Shown piece after piece: positions 15,346 to 21,705 of a DNA stretch of 36,061 bases. Made by a program: the position numbers and the translations under genes. The notes under the pieces are model-generated. The model had not been told where the DNA came from and ran no database searches. It saw nothing but the letters and a program-made list of their open reading frames with translations. How positions within the stretch are numbered: the first letter of the stretch is position 1; every line of letters starts with the position of its first letter. The stretch is taken from the NCBI GenBank assembly GCA_022449325.1, contig JAKUSK010000004.1, positions 1 through 36,061 on the forward strand, read 5' to 3'. The stretch comes from Nitrososphaerales archaeon (lineage in GTDB: Archaea; Thermoproteota; Nitrososphaeria; Nitrososphaerales; UBA57).

Positions 15346-16011
15346 CTACGCTTTAGAAGGATCGGCGACCAGACGAATATAAGGCTTGACTGTCCTCCAA
15401 CCATCTGGAAACAAAGATTCTGCCTCTTCGTTTTTAACAGCTGGGACAATTATAACATCGTCGCCTTTCTTCCAATTTGCAGGAGTAGCTAATTTATGGT
15501 TCACGGTCAATTGAAGGGAATCAATAATTCTAAGTAGTTCATGGAAGTTACGACCTGTAGCCATAGGATAAGTAAGTTGTAGTTTGATCTTTTTGTCAGG
15601 ACCGATGATGAAAACTGATCTAACAGTTTGATTATCAGCAGCTGTACGTCCAACACAACTACCTTCAGTAGAAGCAGGTAACATGTCATATAGCTTTGCA
15701 ATACGAAGTTCGGTATCTGCGATAAGCGGATAATTAGGACGAAATCCTGTAACTTCAGCAATGTCGTCTAGCCATGCTACGTGATCAGAAACTGCATCAA
15801 CACTAAGTCCGATAACTTTAGTGTTTCTTGCAACAAATTCTGATTCTAACTGAGCAAGTGCGCCAAGTTCTGTAGTACATACTGGCGTGAAATCTTTTGG
15901 ATGAGAGAATAATACAACCCATCCGTCACCAATCCAATCATGAAATGAGATTTCACCTTGAGTGGTTTCTACTTTAAAATCAGGTGCGACGTCATTTATT
16001 CTAAGAGACAT
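15346..16011 (-). CDS. Peroxiredoxin, Prx6 (1-Cys) family
   Basis: Thiol peroxidase that reduces hydrogen peroxide and organic peroxides. 221 residues from the ATG at 16011, preceded by GGAGG. The active site HPKDFTPVCTTELG has the peroxidatic Cys45 with Pro and Thr of the PxxxTxxC motif, and Arg131 lies in TVRSVFIIG. Length and the C-terminal TPANWKKGDDVIIVP and KPYIRLV match the Prx6 group. A second Cys (119, in TEGSCVG) is present, so a two-Cys mechanism cannot be ruled out. It is the first gene of the long minus-strand series to larB, behind a promoter with an inverted repeat. Confidence 0.93.
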   Translation of the reverse strand: MSLRINDVAPDFKVETTQGEISFHDWIGDGWVVLFSHPKDFTPVCTTELGALAQLESEFVARNTKVIGLSVDAVSDHVAWLDDIAEVTGFRPNYPLIADTELRIAKLYDMLPASTEGSCVGRTAADNQTVRSVFIIGPDKKIKLQLTYPMATGRNFHELLRIIDSLQLTVNHKLATPANWKKGDDVIIVPAVKNEEAESLFPDGWRTVKPYIRLVADPSKA

Positions 16012-16055
16012 CAGCAGATCCTCCATTTTCTTTATTTTTTATATTTTGGTTCATT

Positions 16056-16100
16056 AATTATAACCCCGTTATAATTATAATGGCGTTGTATATATAAAGG
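16056..16100 (-). promoter_or_regulatory. Peroxiredoxin promoter with a TATA box and 9-bp inverted repeat
   Basis: A perfect inverted repeat (arms AATTATAAC and GTTATAATT, spacer CCC) occupies 16056-16076. On the minus strand TTTATATA (16098-16091) is a good TATA box, and a start 25 bases downstream falls near 16068, inside the repeat. A repressor bound there would block initiation. A further ATAATTATAA copy continues to 16080. The mRNA would have a leader of about 55 bases carrying the GGAGG. Confidence 0.6.
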
Positions 16101-16193
16101 TTATGAAAAGACCGGAAGAAATTAAATAATTCTAGTGATAATTAGAAAAGAAATAATCTCATAGATTTAAATGAAGGATAAAGATGATGTGAT

Positions 16194-16538
16194 ATGAATA
16201 CTAAAAATACAAACGCAAATGGAAAGATAGAACTACCAGTAGAATTCCAGGTTGATGTAAGTTTAACAGAATCAAATATTTCTGGAAAAATTTTTAATGG
16301 CGATCTAGAAATTCCAATCTATATAAAATATGGAGATAAAGAAATTTTAATTCCTGAAGAATTTAAAGATGTTGGAAAAAATGTGAAGATAAATTTTACA
16401 ACAGAAAATGAGAACACGGTAATTACAACTGGAAAAGCAAAAAGTAATGAGATCCAATTAGTTCAAATATACGATACAGAATTATGGAATAAGATGGCCA
16501 ATGATAATCCAGTAACAATGTATATCGAAACAATTTAG
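16194..16538 (+). CDS. Hypothetical soluble protein
   Basis: 114 residues, unrecognised. Composition is Asn/Lys/Glu-rich with alternating hydrophobics (VEFQVDVSL, LEIPIYIKYG, VKINFTTE, IQLVQIYD), so probably all-beta. No Cys, no signal, no membrane segment. ATTTAAAT at 16165-16171 lies 23-29 bases before the ATG, a TATA-like placement for a leaderless mRNA. It diverges from the peroxiredoxin gene and precedes the SDR gene by 28 bases. Confidence 0.75.
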   Translation: MNTKNTNANGKIELPVEFQVDVSLTESNISGKIFNGDLEIPIYIKYGDKEILIPEEFKDVGKNVKINFTTENENTVITTGKAKSNEIQLVQIYDTELWNKMANDNPVTMYIETI

Positions 16539-16566
16539 TAGCATTACTAAAAATATAATATAAGAA

Positions 16567-17910
16567 ATGAAAATACTAGTAACTGGAGCAAGTGGATTTA
16601 TCGGTAAGAAACTTGTTCAACATTTATTGGACAAAAACATATCCGTTCGAATAATGTCAAGAAGATTAGAAAGTTTGGATGGGTTTGAACATAAAAATCT
16701 AGAAAAAGTAAAAGCTAATGCACAGAAATATGAAGAAGTACGAGATGCATTAAAAGGAATAGATATTGCATATTACCTTATTCATTCAATGGAAGGTGAA
16801 TCAAAGGATTGGAAGAAATTTGCAGAAATTGATAAAAAAGTTGCAAAGAATTTTGCAGATGCTTCAACTGAATGTGGAGTAAAGAGGATAATATATGTAG
16901 GAGGATTAGTAAGTATTCCAGATTCGGAAATGTCGAAGCATATGTCAAGTAGAAAAGAAGTAGGTGAAATTCTAAAGTCATCTGAGGCTAAAACAACGAT
17001 ATTTCGTGCGTCTGTAGTACTCGGTAAAGGAGGAGGAGGATTTGAAATGATGAGATATTTGGTAGAGAGATTACCCGTAATGGTATGTCCAAAATGGGTT
17101 TTAACGAAATTACAACCTATTTACATTGATGATGTAGTAGAATATCTCTATGAAAGTTTGAATGTCAAAGAAACTGAGAATCGAACGTTCGATATTGGCG
17201 GGCCTGATATATTAGAATATAGAGAGATGATGAAAGCATATGGAAAAATGAATAATAAATCCATAATCATGATAATCATACCATTTCTAAGTCTAAGATT
17301 TACTTCATATTGGGTGGATCTAGTCACTCCAATTAAAGCTTCATTAGCTAGACCATTAGTAGAGGGATTAAAAAATGAATCAATAATGACTGAGGAGTCC
17401 ATAATGGATTTAATTCCAATTAAATTAAAAGGAGTGGAAGAATCATTAAAGTTATCAATTTATGAAGATGATAAACACGAGTTTACCAAAAAAGAAAATT
17501 ATCTATCTTATTTAGTGATGGCACTGAGTATCATAGGAATTTTGCATTTACTTGTTGATCAAAGATTAATGATGATGTTACCAATAACAGGAACAGTATC
17601 AGTGATTTGGTTAGCAATAATTGGAGCAGGATATTATTTCATAAAACAGAGAGCAAGATTAGGATCTTTATTAGTAGGAATTGCTGGTTGGTCTGCTGCA
17701 CTGTTTTGGTTAGTAGATAGTACGTATTTGATTTCCTATTTGCCTCAAATAGGGCCATATCCAGTTAGCAAAGGAATATCAATATTAGGAACTTATCCAA
17801 GTGTTAATACATCAATATTAAACATAATAGGACTTTGTGTAATTGCAGTGTTATTAGTTGTAGCACACTTTACATTCTACGATAAAGATCTTTACACTAA
17901 ACAATTATAG
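16567..17910 (+). CDS. SDR/NmrA-like NAD(P)-binding protein with membrane tail
   Basis: 447 residues in two parts. The N-terminal 300 or so residues are an atypical short-chain dehydrogenase fold: MKILVTGASGFIGKKLV with the Rossmann glycine motif, IAYYLIHSMEG, CGVKRIIYVGGL, and PIYIDDVVEYLYESL with FDIGGPDILEYREMMKAY. The C-terminal 130 residues are four hydrophobic segments (about 316-332, 337-357, 365-388, 418-438), so the protein is anchored. No classic YxxxK catalytic pair was seen, which resembles NmrA-like regulators or DUF2867-type proteins. Function is unknown; a membrane-bound redox or lipid-related role is only a guess. It overlaps the opposing membrane gene by 6 bases. Confidence 0.85.
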   Translation: MKILVTGASGFIGKKLVQHLLDKNISVRIMSRRLESLDGFEHKNLEKVKANAQKYEEVRDALKGIDIAYYLIHSMEGESKDWKKFAEIDKKVAKNFADASTECGVKRIIYVGGLVSIPDSEMSKHMSSRKEVGEILKSSEAKTTIFRASVVLGKGGGGFEMMRYLVERLPVMVCPKWVLTKLQPIYIDDVVEYLYESLNVKETENRTFDIGGPDILEYREMMKAYGKMNNKSIIMIIIPFLSLRFTSYWVDLVTPIKASLARPLVEGLKNESIMTEESIMDLIPIKLKGVEESLKLSIYEDDKHEFTKKENYLSYLVMALSIIGILHLLVDQRLMMMLPITGTVSVIWLAIIGAGYYFIKQRARLGSLLVGIAGWSAALFWLVDSTYLISYLPQIGPYPVSKGISILGTYPSVNTSILNIIGLCVIAVLLVVAHFTFYDKDLYTKQL

Positions 17911-18348
17911 GACAATAAGGAAATATCCTAAAGCTGCTCCATAAATTGCGTGATTTACGAAGCTTCCAATTACAGGAATATTACCCAATGGATGCTCAAG
18001 TGGCTTAACTTTAGTAATAGGTTCATGAATAATCAATACCACAAGAGCAAAAAGAAAGCCTAAAATTGTTCCTGAAATCAAATATGATACTTGAAAGTCA
18101 ATAACACTAACTATAATTGCAAAAGCAATACCGCCTAATCCACCATGAAGAAGATGAAAAAGAAAACTTGGAATTAATAGTTCTTCAGGGTTTTTTTTGA
18201 TGAATTTGGAAGTAATAACTTGGTTTTCGTGCCATTCAAGAACAGATGTCATTCCCCATTTTTTATACATTGGAACTTGAAGAATAGACATTGCAGCTGT
18301 TGCAATAAAACCTGCAATTAATCCATTAATAATAAAAACAATATCCAT
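17905..18348 (-). CDS. Four-segment membrane protein, paralog of its neighbour
   Basis: 147 residues from the ATG at 18348, with about four hydrophobic segments (IIVFIINGLIAGFIATAAMSI-type start, the LLHGGLGGIAFAIIV region, SYLISGTILGFLFALVVLI, and a C-terminal HAIYGAALGYFLIVL). It shares with the upstream gene the blocks GFIA, PxYKKWGM, ExHE and HAIYG. The ATG follows the upstream stop after one base. Family not recognised; no catalytic motif. The conserved His in ExHE and HAIYG might bind something. Confidence 0.8.
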   Translation of the reverse strand: MDIVFIINGLIAGFIATAAMSILQVPMYKKWGMTSVLEWHENQVITSKFIKKNPEELLIPSFLFHLLHGGLGGIAFAIIVSVIDFQVSYLISGTILGFLFALVVLIIHEPITKVKPLEHPLGNIPVIGSFVNHAIYGAALGYFLIVL

Positions 18349-18349
18349 T

Positions 18350-18841
18350 TCAAACACCAATGTACAAAATTAATGCTATATAGAAATCAACAACTGATAC
18401 ATAAGATTGAGACAAAATGAAACCATAAATCGCATGGCCAAATACACTAACTAAAGCAGGTTTATAGCCAAATGGATTATCACGTAAAGATTCACCAGTA
18501 ATTAATTTGTGGACAGGTAATAAGGTAACAATCCAAACAACAATAGCATAAATTATTCCTAGTAATATTGTTGGTAAAGTATTTGTGAGATTAATGTAAA
18601 AAACAAATGGAATTGACAATAATGATCCATTAATCATATGAGTAAGAAGTCCGAATGAAGAGATTTTATTTTTGAATTCTCGATTTGTTAGTTTACAAAA
18701 CATCATTTCACTTTCATGAAGTTCATAGACTCCTTTGATTCCCCATTTTTTATAAAATGGATATTCAGAAATAGACATAACTACAGTAGGAAGAATTCCT
18801 GCTATGAATCCAACAAACAAATAATGTATGTAATTCAACAC
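18350..18841 (-). CDS. Four-segment membrane protein, paralog of the next gene
   Basis: 163 residues. The likely start is GTG at 18841 (a TTG follows directly), about 20-28 bases after a TTATAAACG box on the minus strand, a leaderless layout. Conserved blocks with the downstream paralog: GFIAG, PFYKKWGIKGVYELHE, HMINGSLLSIPFVF, and NPFGYKPALVSVFGHAIYGF. Four hydrophobic segments are predicted by eye. Function unknown. It shares a divergent promoter region with the cobalamin-binding protein gene. Confidence 0.8.
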   Translation of the reverse strand: MLNYIHYLFVGFIAGILPTVVMSISEYPFYKKWGIKGVYELHESEMMFCKLTNREFKNKISSFGLLTHMINGSLLSIPFVFYINLTNTLPTILLGIIYAIVVWIVTLLPVHKLITGESLRDNPFGYKPALVSVFGHAIYGFILSQSYVSVVDFYIALILYIGV

Positions 18842-18954
18842 TCAATGAATATTTTGTCATCGTTTATAATTCATACAGAAAAATAATTCATAGTGCCAAT
18901 AATTAGTTCTAGTGCTAAATACTATATATAGGATGAGCGTAATTTAGAGTTATA
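18842..18954. promoter_or_regulatory. Divergent promoter with TAGTGC direct repeats
   Basis: 113 bases between two diverging starts. Plus side: TATA-like ACTATATATA at 18921-18930, 25-34 bases before the ATG at 18955. Minus side: TTATAAACG at 18869-18861. TAGTGC occurs at 18891-18896 and 18910-18915, 19 bases apart, between the two boxes and just upstream of the plus-side TATA. The placement suits an operator for the gene product of the plus strand. Confidence 0.5.
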
Positions 18955-19812
18955 ATGGTATACATAAGAAATAAACGGGTAAAGGGAATGAATTATTCAT
19001 ACCTAGTAAGAAGTGTATGGGATAAAGAGAAGAAAGCTTCGAAACAAGAAACAATAAAATACCTAGGTAGAACAGAAAAAATAACATTAGAAGATATTCC
19101 GAAAGACTATGCAGAGGATAAAAACATACTCAAGTTTTTTGCAAGAGACAATAATGGAAGTAGAAAAAATTATAATGAATATGTAACAAAGGTACGTAAA
19201 GATTTATTCAAGAAATTAGCAGGTCCGGGACCAATAAATTTAGCAAAAGTATACGACGAGTATAAAGATGATTTTACGATACTAGAATTTTATGACAAGA
19301 TAATTAAACATATCTTATATGATGTGGGCGATTTATGGAGAAGAAATGAATTGATGATTGGAACCGAGCATGTAGTAAGCAACAGATTATTAGGAATCAT
19401 CAGTGAGATGAATAAGAAAGATATAAAGAAGAAGAAAAGATCAAAGTTACTTATTTGTAATCCTTCAGGAGAACGACACAATATTGTATGTAATATGCTC
19501 GAATCTATTTTAACTGACAGAGGTTATAATGTATACAACATTTCTCCATCAACTCCAAGTAAAGATGTAATTAAATACGTAACTAATATTGAACCAGACA
19601 TGGTAATGGTTTCAATAACTTTACCCGCAAACCTGCAGAGTGGAATTAACCTTGTAAAGAACATATCAAAAGATTACAATAAGCCAATTGTTGTAGGGGG
19701 ACAGGCTATAACAGAATCAAGTTCAAAGAAATTCCATCCAGCAATAGCAATGCCGAATCAAAATACATTAGATGAAAATCTTAAAGAAATTAGAAGTCTA
19801 GTTCCAGCATAA
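18955..19812 (+). CDS. CarH-like cobalamin-binding protein with a non-MerR N-terminus
   Basis: 285 residues. Residues about 75-150 resemble the helical cap of methionine synthase and the photoreceptor CarH: W128 and E138-H139 form the Wx9EH motif (DLWRRNELMIGTEH) that in CarH contacts adenosylcobalamin. Residues 163-285 are a Rossmann-type B12 domain, starting KLLICNPSGERHNIV with His175 as likely lower ligand; the ExHxxG pattern ends in Val instead of Gly. VVGGQAITES fits the end of the fold. The N-terminal 60 residues, with YSYLVRSVW and QETIKYLGR, lack the MerR helix-turn-helix and look like the N-terminus of some IS1634-type transposases, a basic possible nucleic-acid domain. The mRNA is probably leaderless. 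Function as a light or B12 sensor is inference. Confidence 0.85.
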   Translation: MVYIRNKRVKGMNYSYLVRSVWDKEKKASKQETIKYLGRTEKITLEDIPKDYAEDKNILKFFARDNNGSRKNYNEYVTKVRKDLFKKLAGPGPINLAKVYDEYKDDFTILEFYDKIIKHILYDVGDLWRRNELMIGTEHVVSNRLLGIISEMNKKDIKKKKRSKLLICNPSGERHNIVCNMLESILTDRGYNVYNISPSTPSKDVIKYVTNIEPDMVMVSITLPANLQSGINLVKNISKDYNKPIVVGGQAITESSSKKFHPAIAMPNQNTLDENLKEIRSLVPA

Positions 19813-19866
19813 AATTACAGGGAAGAAGAATGGGGACGGCAGGATTTGAACCCACGATCTCCCGGT

Positions 19867-19929
19867 CACTGCTGCTCCAAAGGTACATCATCCAATAAGT
19901 CAGTTTTCACCTTAATCATACATTAGCTT
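19867..19929 (-). other. 63-base canonical-site intron of tRNA-Trp, C/D-guide-like
   Basis: Located at 37/38. The splice motif is relaxed: exon CTCC faces GCAG with one C-C mismatch, bulges AGA and TGA. Inside, reading the minus strand, are a C-like box ATGATTA (19919-19913), CTGA (19903-19900), a second C-like box ATGATGT (19891-19885) and GGAG (19878-19875), which complements bases 32-35 of the anticodon loop. This spacing resembles a box C/D guide, though no clear final D box was found. Confidence 0.7.
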
Positions 19930-19938
19930 CTGGAGCCG

Positions 19939-19959
19939 TTAGCGGCACAAATATGTGCT
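19939..19959 (-). other. 21-base noncanonical intron in the tRNA-Trp anticodon stem
   Basis: Lies between positions 28 and 29. A hairpin GCACA-TATT-TGTGC is framed by a central helix (exon GGCG with intron CGCT) and 3-base bulges TCA and AAC. Cutting there restores the 5' anticodon strand TCCGG, which is otherwise missing from the gene, good evidence for the boundaries. Confidence 0.85.
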
Positions 19960-20038
19960 GACGCCATAACCGAGCTAGGCTACGTCCCCCCTTTACCTGA
20001 ATTAATATTCAAGTCATAATATATATTGAATATAGTTT

Positions 20039-20506
20039 TTAAATTAAAGAATTCCCGTTAGAATCAATAATTCCTTTCTTAATACGCGTTGTAGATATAG
20101 GGAACCCATCTTTTGCATTAATAAGTTCAATAATTTCTCCATGAAGTGGCTTTAAGCCATTAGATTGTCGAGTGTTATTTAAAGAGTCCAAACGATGAGA
20201 GTTTTCAGATGTAAGTACTATTACGTCAATGTTATCAAGAAAACTAGCAGGTCCAAAATAATCTTCAAGTTTATAGACATCATATTTAGTATTGGGAAAA
20301 GTTGAATCTATAAAATCTCGAATATTGTTTGTTCTCGCATCGTAATTATTAAGAACTTTTTTATTCAATTTGTTTACAAAATTATCTGAAGTAACTCCAA
20401 TTACTACTTCCTCAGAGATTTGAAACGAGTTTCCAAGTAGGTGTTTATGACCTACATGCAAGATATCAAATGTTCCGCCTACTGCGGCACGTTTGTATTT
20501 ACTCAT
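20039..20506 (-). CDS. coaD: Archaeal pantetheine-phosphate adenylyltransferase
   Basis: Transfers AMP from ATP to 4'-phosphopantetheine, giving dephospho-CoA. 155 residues of the archaeal/eukaryal type: AVGGTFDILHVGHKHLL (8-24) with the nucleotidyltransferase HxGH motif, EEVVIGVTSDNFVNKL, and ISTTRIKKG near the end with the ATP-binding pattern. Start is ATG at 20506. It diverges from map across about 90 AT-rich bases. The eukaryotic-like family has no bacterial CoaD signature, so the symbol is functional rather than orthologous. Confidence 0.9.
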   Translation of the reverse strand: MSKYKRAAVGGTFDILHVGHKHLLGNSFQISEEVVIGVTSDNFVNKLNKKVLNNYDARTNNIRDFIDSTFPNTKYDVYKLEDYFGPASFLDNIDVIVLTSENSHRLDSLNNTRQSNGLKPLHGEIIELINAKDGFPISTTRIKKGIIDSNGNSLI

Positions 20507-20594
20507 TATAATATATAGAACATAATTGGAATTTAGATGTATCTTTAGAATCTAAATAGATTTTATATTGAAGAAAATAGATTTAGAAATAATA

Positions 20595-21500
20595 ATGGAG
20601 AAATTAGAAATAGATAAGAGATTTATTGAGGCAGGGAAAATTGCTGCTACGGTCAGAGAACATTTTAAGAAAAAGAATCTAATTGGAATGACAGTGACGC
20701 AACTTTGTAATGAAGTAGAGGGAATGACAAGAAAATTAGGTGCAGAACCTGGTTTTCCTTGCGGAGTATCAATTAACAGTGTTACTGCACATTATAGTGG
20801 AGAATTATTCGATGATCAAACAATAAATGACGATGCAGTAATTAAATTAGATTTAGGGGCACATATAGACGGGTATGTAGCAGATACGGCAACGACAATT
20901 TGCTATGATCCTGATTATCAGGAATTAACATTGGCTACGGAGGCTGCGTTGAACAATGCAATAAAGGCTGTAAAAGACAAGATATCTTCATCCGATATAG
21001 GAAGGATAATATCTGATACGGCAGAAAAATTTGGGTTTATACCAATATCAAATCTTTCTGGACATTCAATTGAGAGATTTAAAGTACATGCAGGAGTCTC
21101 TATACCAAATGTGTGGACGCCACTAGGTTCAAGTTTAAGAAAAGGAAATGTATATGCAATTGAACCATTTCTCACAGTAAAAGATGGTTCAGGTCAAGTA
21201 GTAGATGGAAAAACAAAAACCATCTATATGTTGACAAGAAGGAAAAAAACTGGAGATAAAAAAATCGATGAATTAATTAAGAAAATATGGGATACCAGAA
21301 ATACTTTACCATTTTCTCCAAGATGGTTTTTGGATGATTATAAAAAGGAAGAATTAGATAGGATGTTAGACAAATTAGTTGCAAAAAAAATCATAAGAGT
21401 ATATCCAGATTTATTAGAAGCAAATAATCAGACAGTGGCGCAATTTGAGCACACGGTAACTCCGACAGAAAATGGAGTAGTAATTTTAACTAAGATTTAG
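20595..21500 (+). CDS. map: Methionine aminopeptidase, type 2
   Basis: Removes N-terminal Met from nascent proteins with two metal ions. 301 residues from the ATG at 20595; a TTG nine codons upstream is the alternative. Metal ligands are visible: D86 (KLDLGAHIDG), D97 (VADTATT), H157 (LSGHSIERF), E190 (YAIEPFLTV) and a Glu in QFEHTVTPTENG near the end. The spacing D-11-D-60-H matches archaeal type 2 enzymes. The about 60-residue insertion after E190 (helical, with RWFLDDY) is the type 2 subdomain. The C-terminus overlaps the opposing zinc-ribbon gene by 4 bases. Confidence 0.95.
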   Translation: MEKLEIDKRFIEAGKIAATVREHFKKKNLIGMTVTQLCNEVEGMTRKLGAEPGFPCGVSINSVTAHYSGELFDDQTINDDAVIKLDLGAHIDGYVADTATTICYDPDYQELTLATEAALNNAIKAVKDKISSSDIGRIISDTAEKFGFIPISNLSGHSIERFKVHAGVSIPNVWTPLGSSLRKGNVYAIEPFLTVKDGSGQVVDGKTKTIYMLTRRKKTGDKKIDELIKKIWDTRNTLPFSPRWFLDDYKKEELDRMLDKLVAKKIIRVYPDLLEANNQTVAQFEHTVTPTENGVVILTKI

Positions 21501-21703
21501 TTCTTTTTTGGTTCTTCGCCATAGATTAAAGAAATCATAATATTCTCATTACAATCTTTACATTTGTCAAGAATTTTATGGACCAAATCTCCGTCTTTAA
21601 ATTCGCGTTTAACGGGTTTTTTGCATTTAACACATTCTTCAATCGTATAAACAGTGAGTTTCTTTGCTTTTTTATCGGGAGCTCCCATTATTGGTAACGA
21701 CAT
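21497..21703 (-). CDS. Small zinc-ribbon protein, unknown role
   Basis: 68 residues with two CxxC pairs, C24-C27 (ECVKCKKP) and C48-C51 (KCKDCNEN), a typical zinc ribbon. Basic N-terminus (KKAKK). I do not recognise a named family; similar small ribbons act in transcription or as nucleic-acid adaptors. It follows the DUF1512-like gene after 2 bases on the same strand, so the two are almost surely co-expressed. Confidence 0.8.
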   Translation of the reverse strand: MSLPIMGAPDKKAKKLTVYTIEECVKCKKPVKREFKDGDLVHKILDKCKDCNENIMISLIYGEEPKKN

Positions 21704-21705
21704 AT

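Larger units (their letters stand above)
19831..19989 (-). tRNA. tRNA-Trp(CCA) with two introns
   Basis: Minus strand. After removing 21 bases (19939-19959) and 63 bases (19867-19929) the rest folds as a 74-base tRNA: acceptor GGGGACG with CGTCCCC, D stem GCCT with TGGC, anticodon stem TCCGG with CCGGG, loop CTCCAGA (anticodon CCA at 19933-19931), T arm GTGGG-TTCAAAT-CCTGC. The discriminator A is at 19831; the CCA end is not encoded. TATATATTA around 20015-20025 is a TATA candidate. Exons are 19960-19989, 19930-19938 and 19832-19866. Confidence 0.9.

Noticed and set aside
18955..19030. Transposase remnant at the start of the cobalamin-binding protein
   Set aside because: The N-terminus looks like that of some transposases, but the ORF is intact, has its own promoter, and there are no inverted repeats or target duplications.
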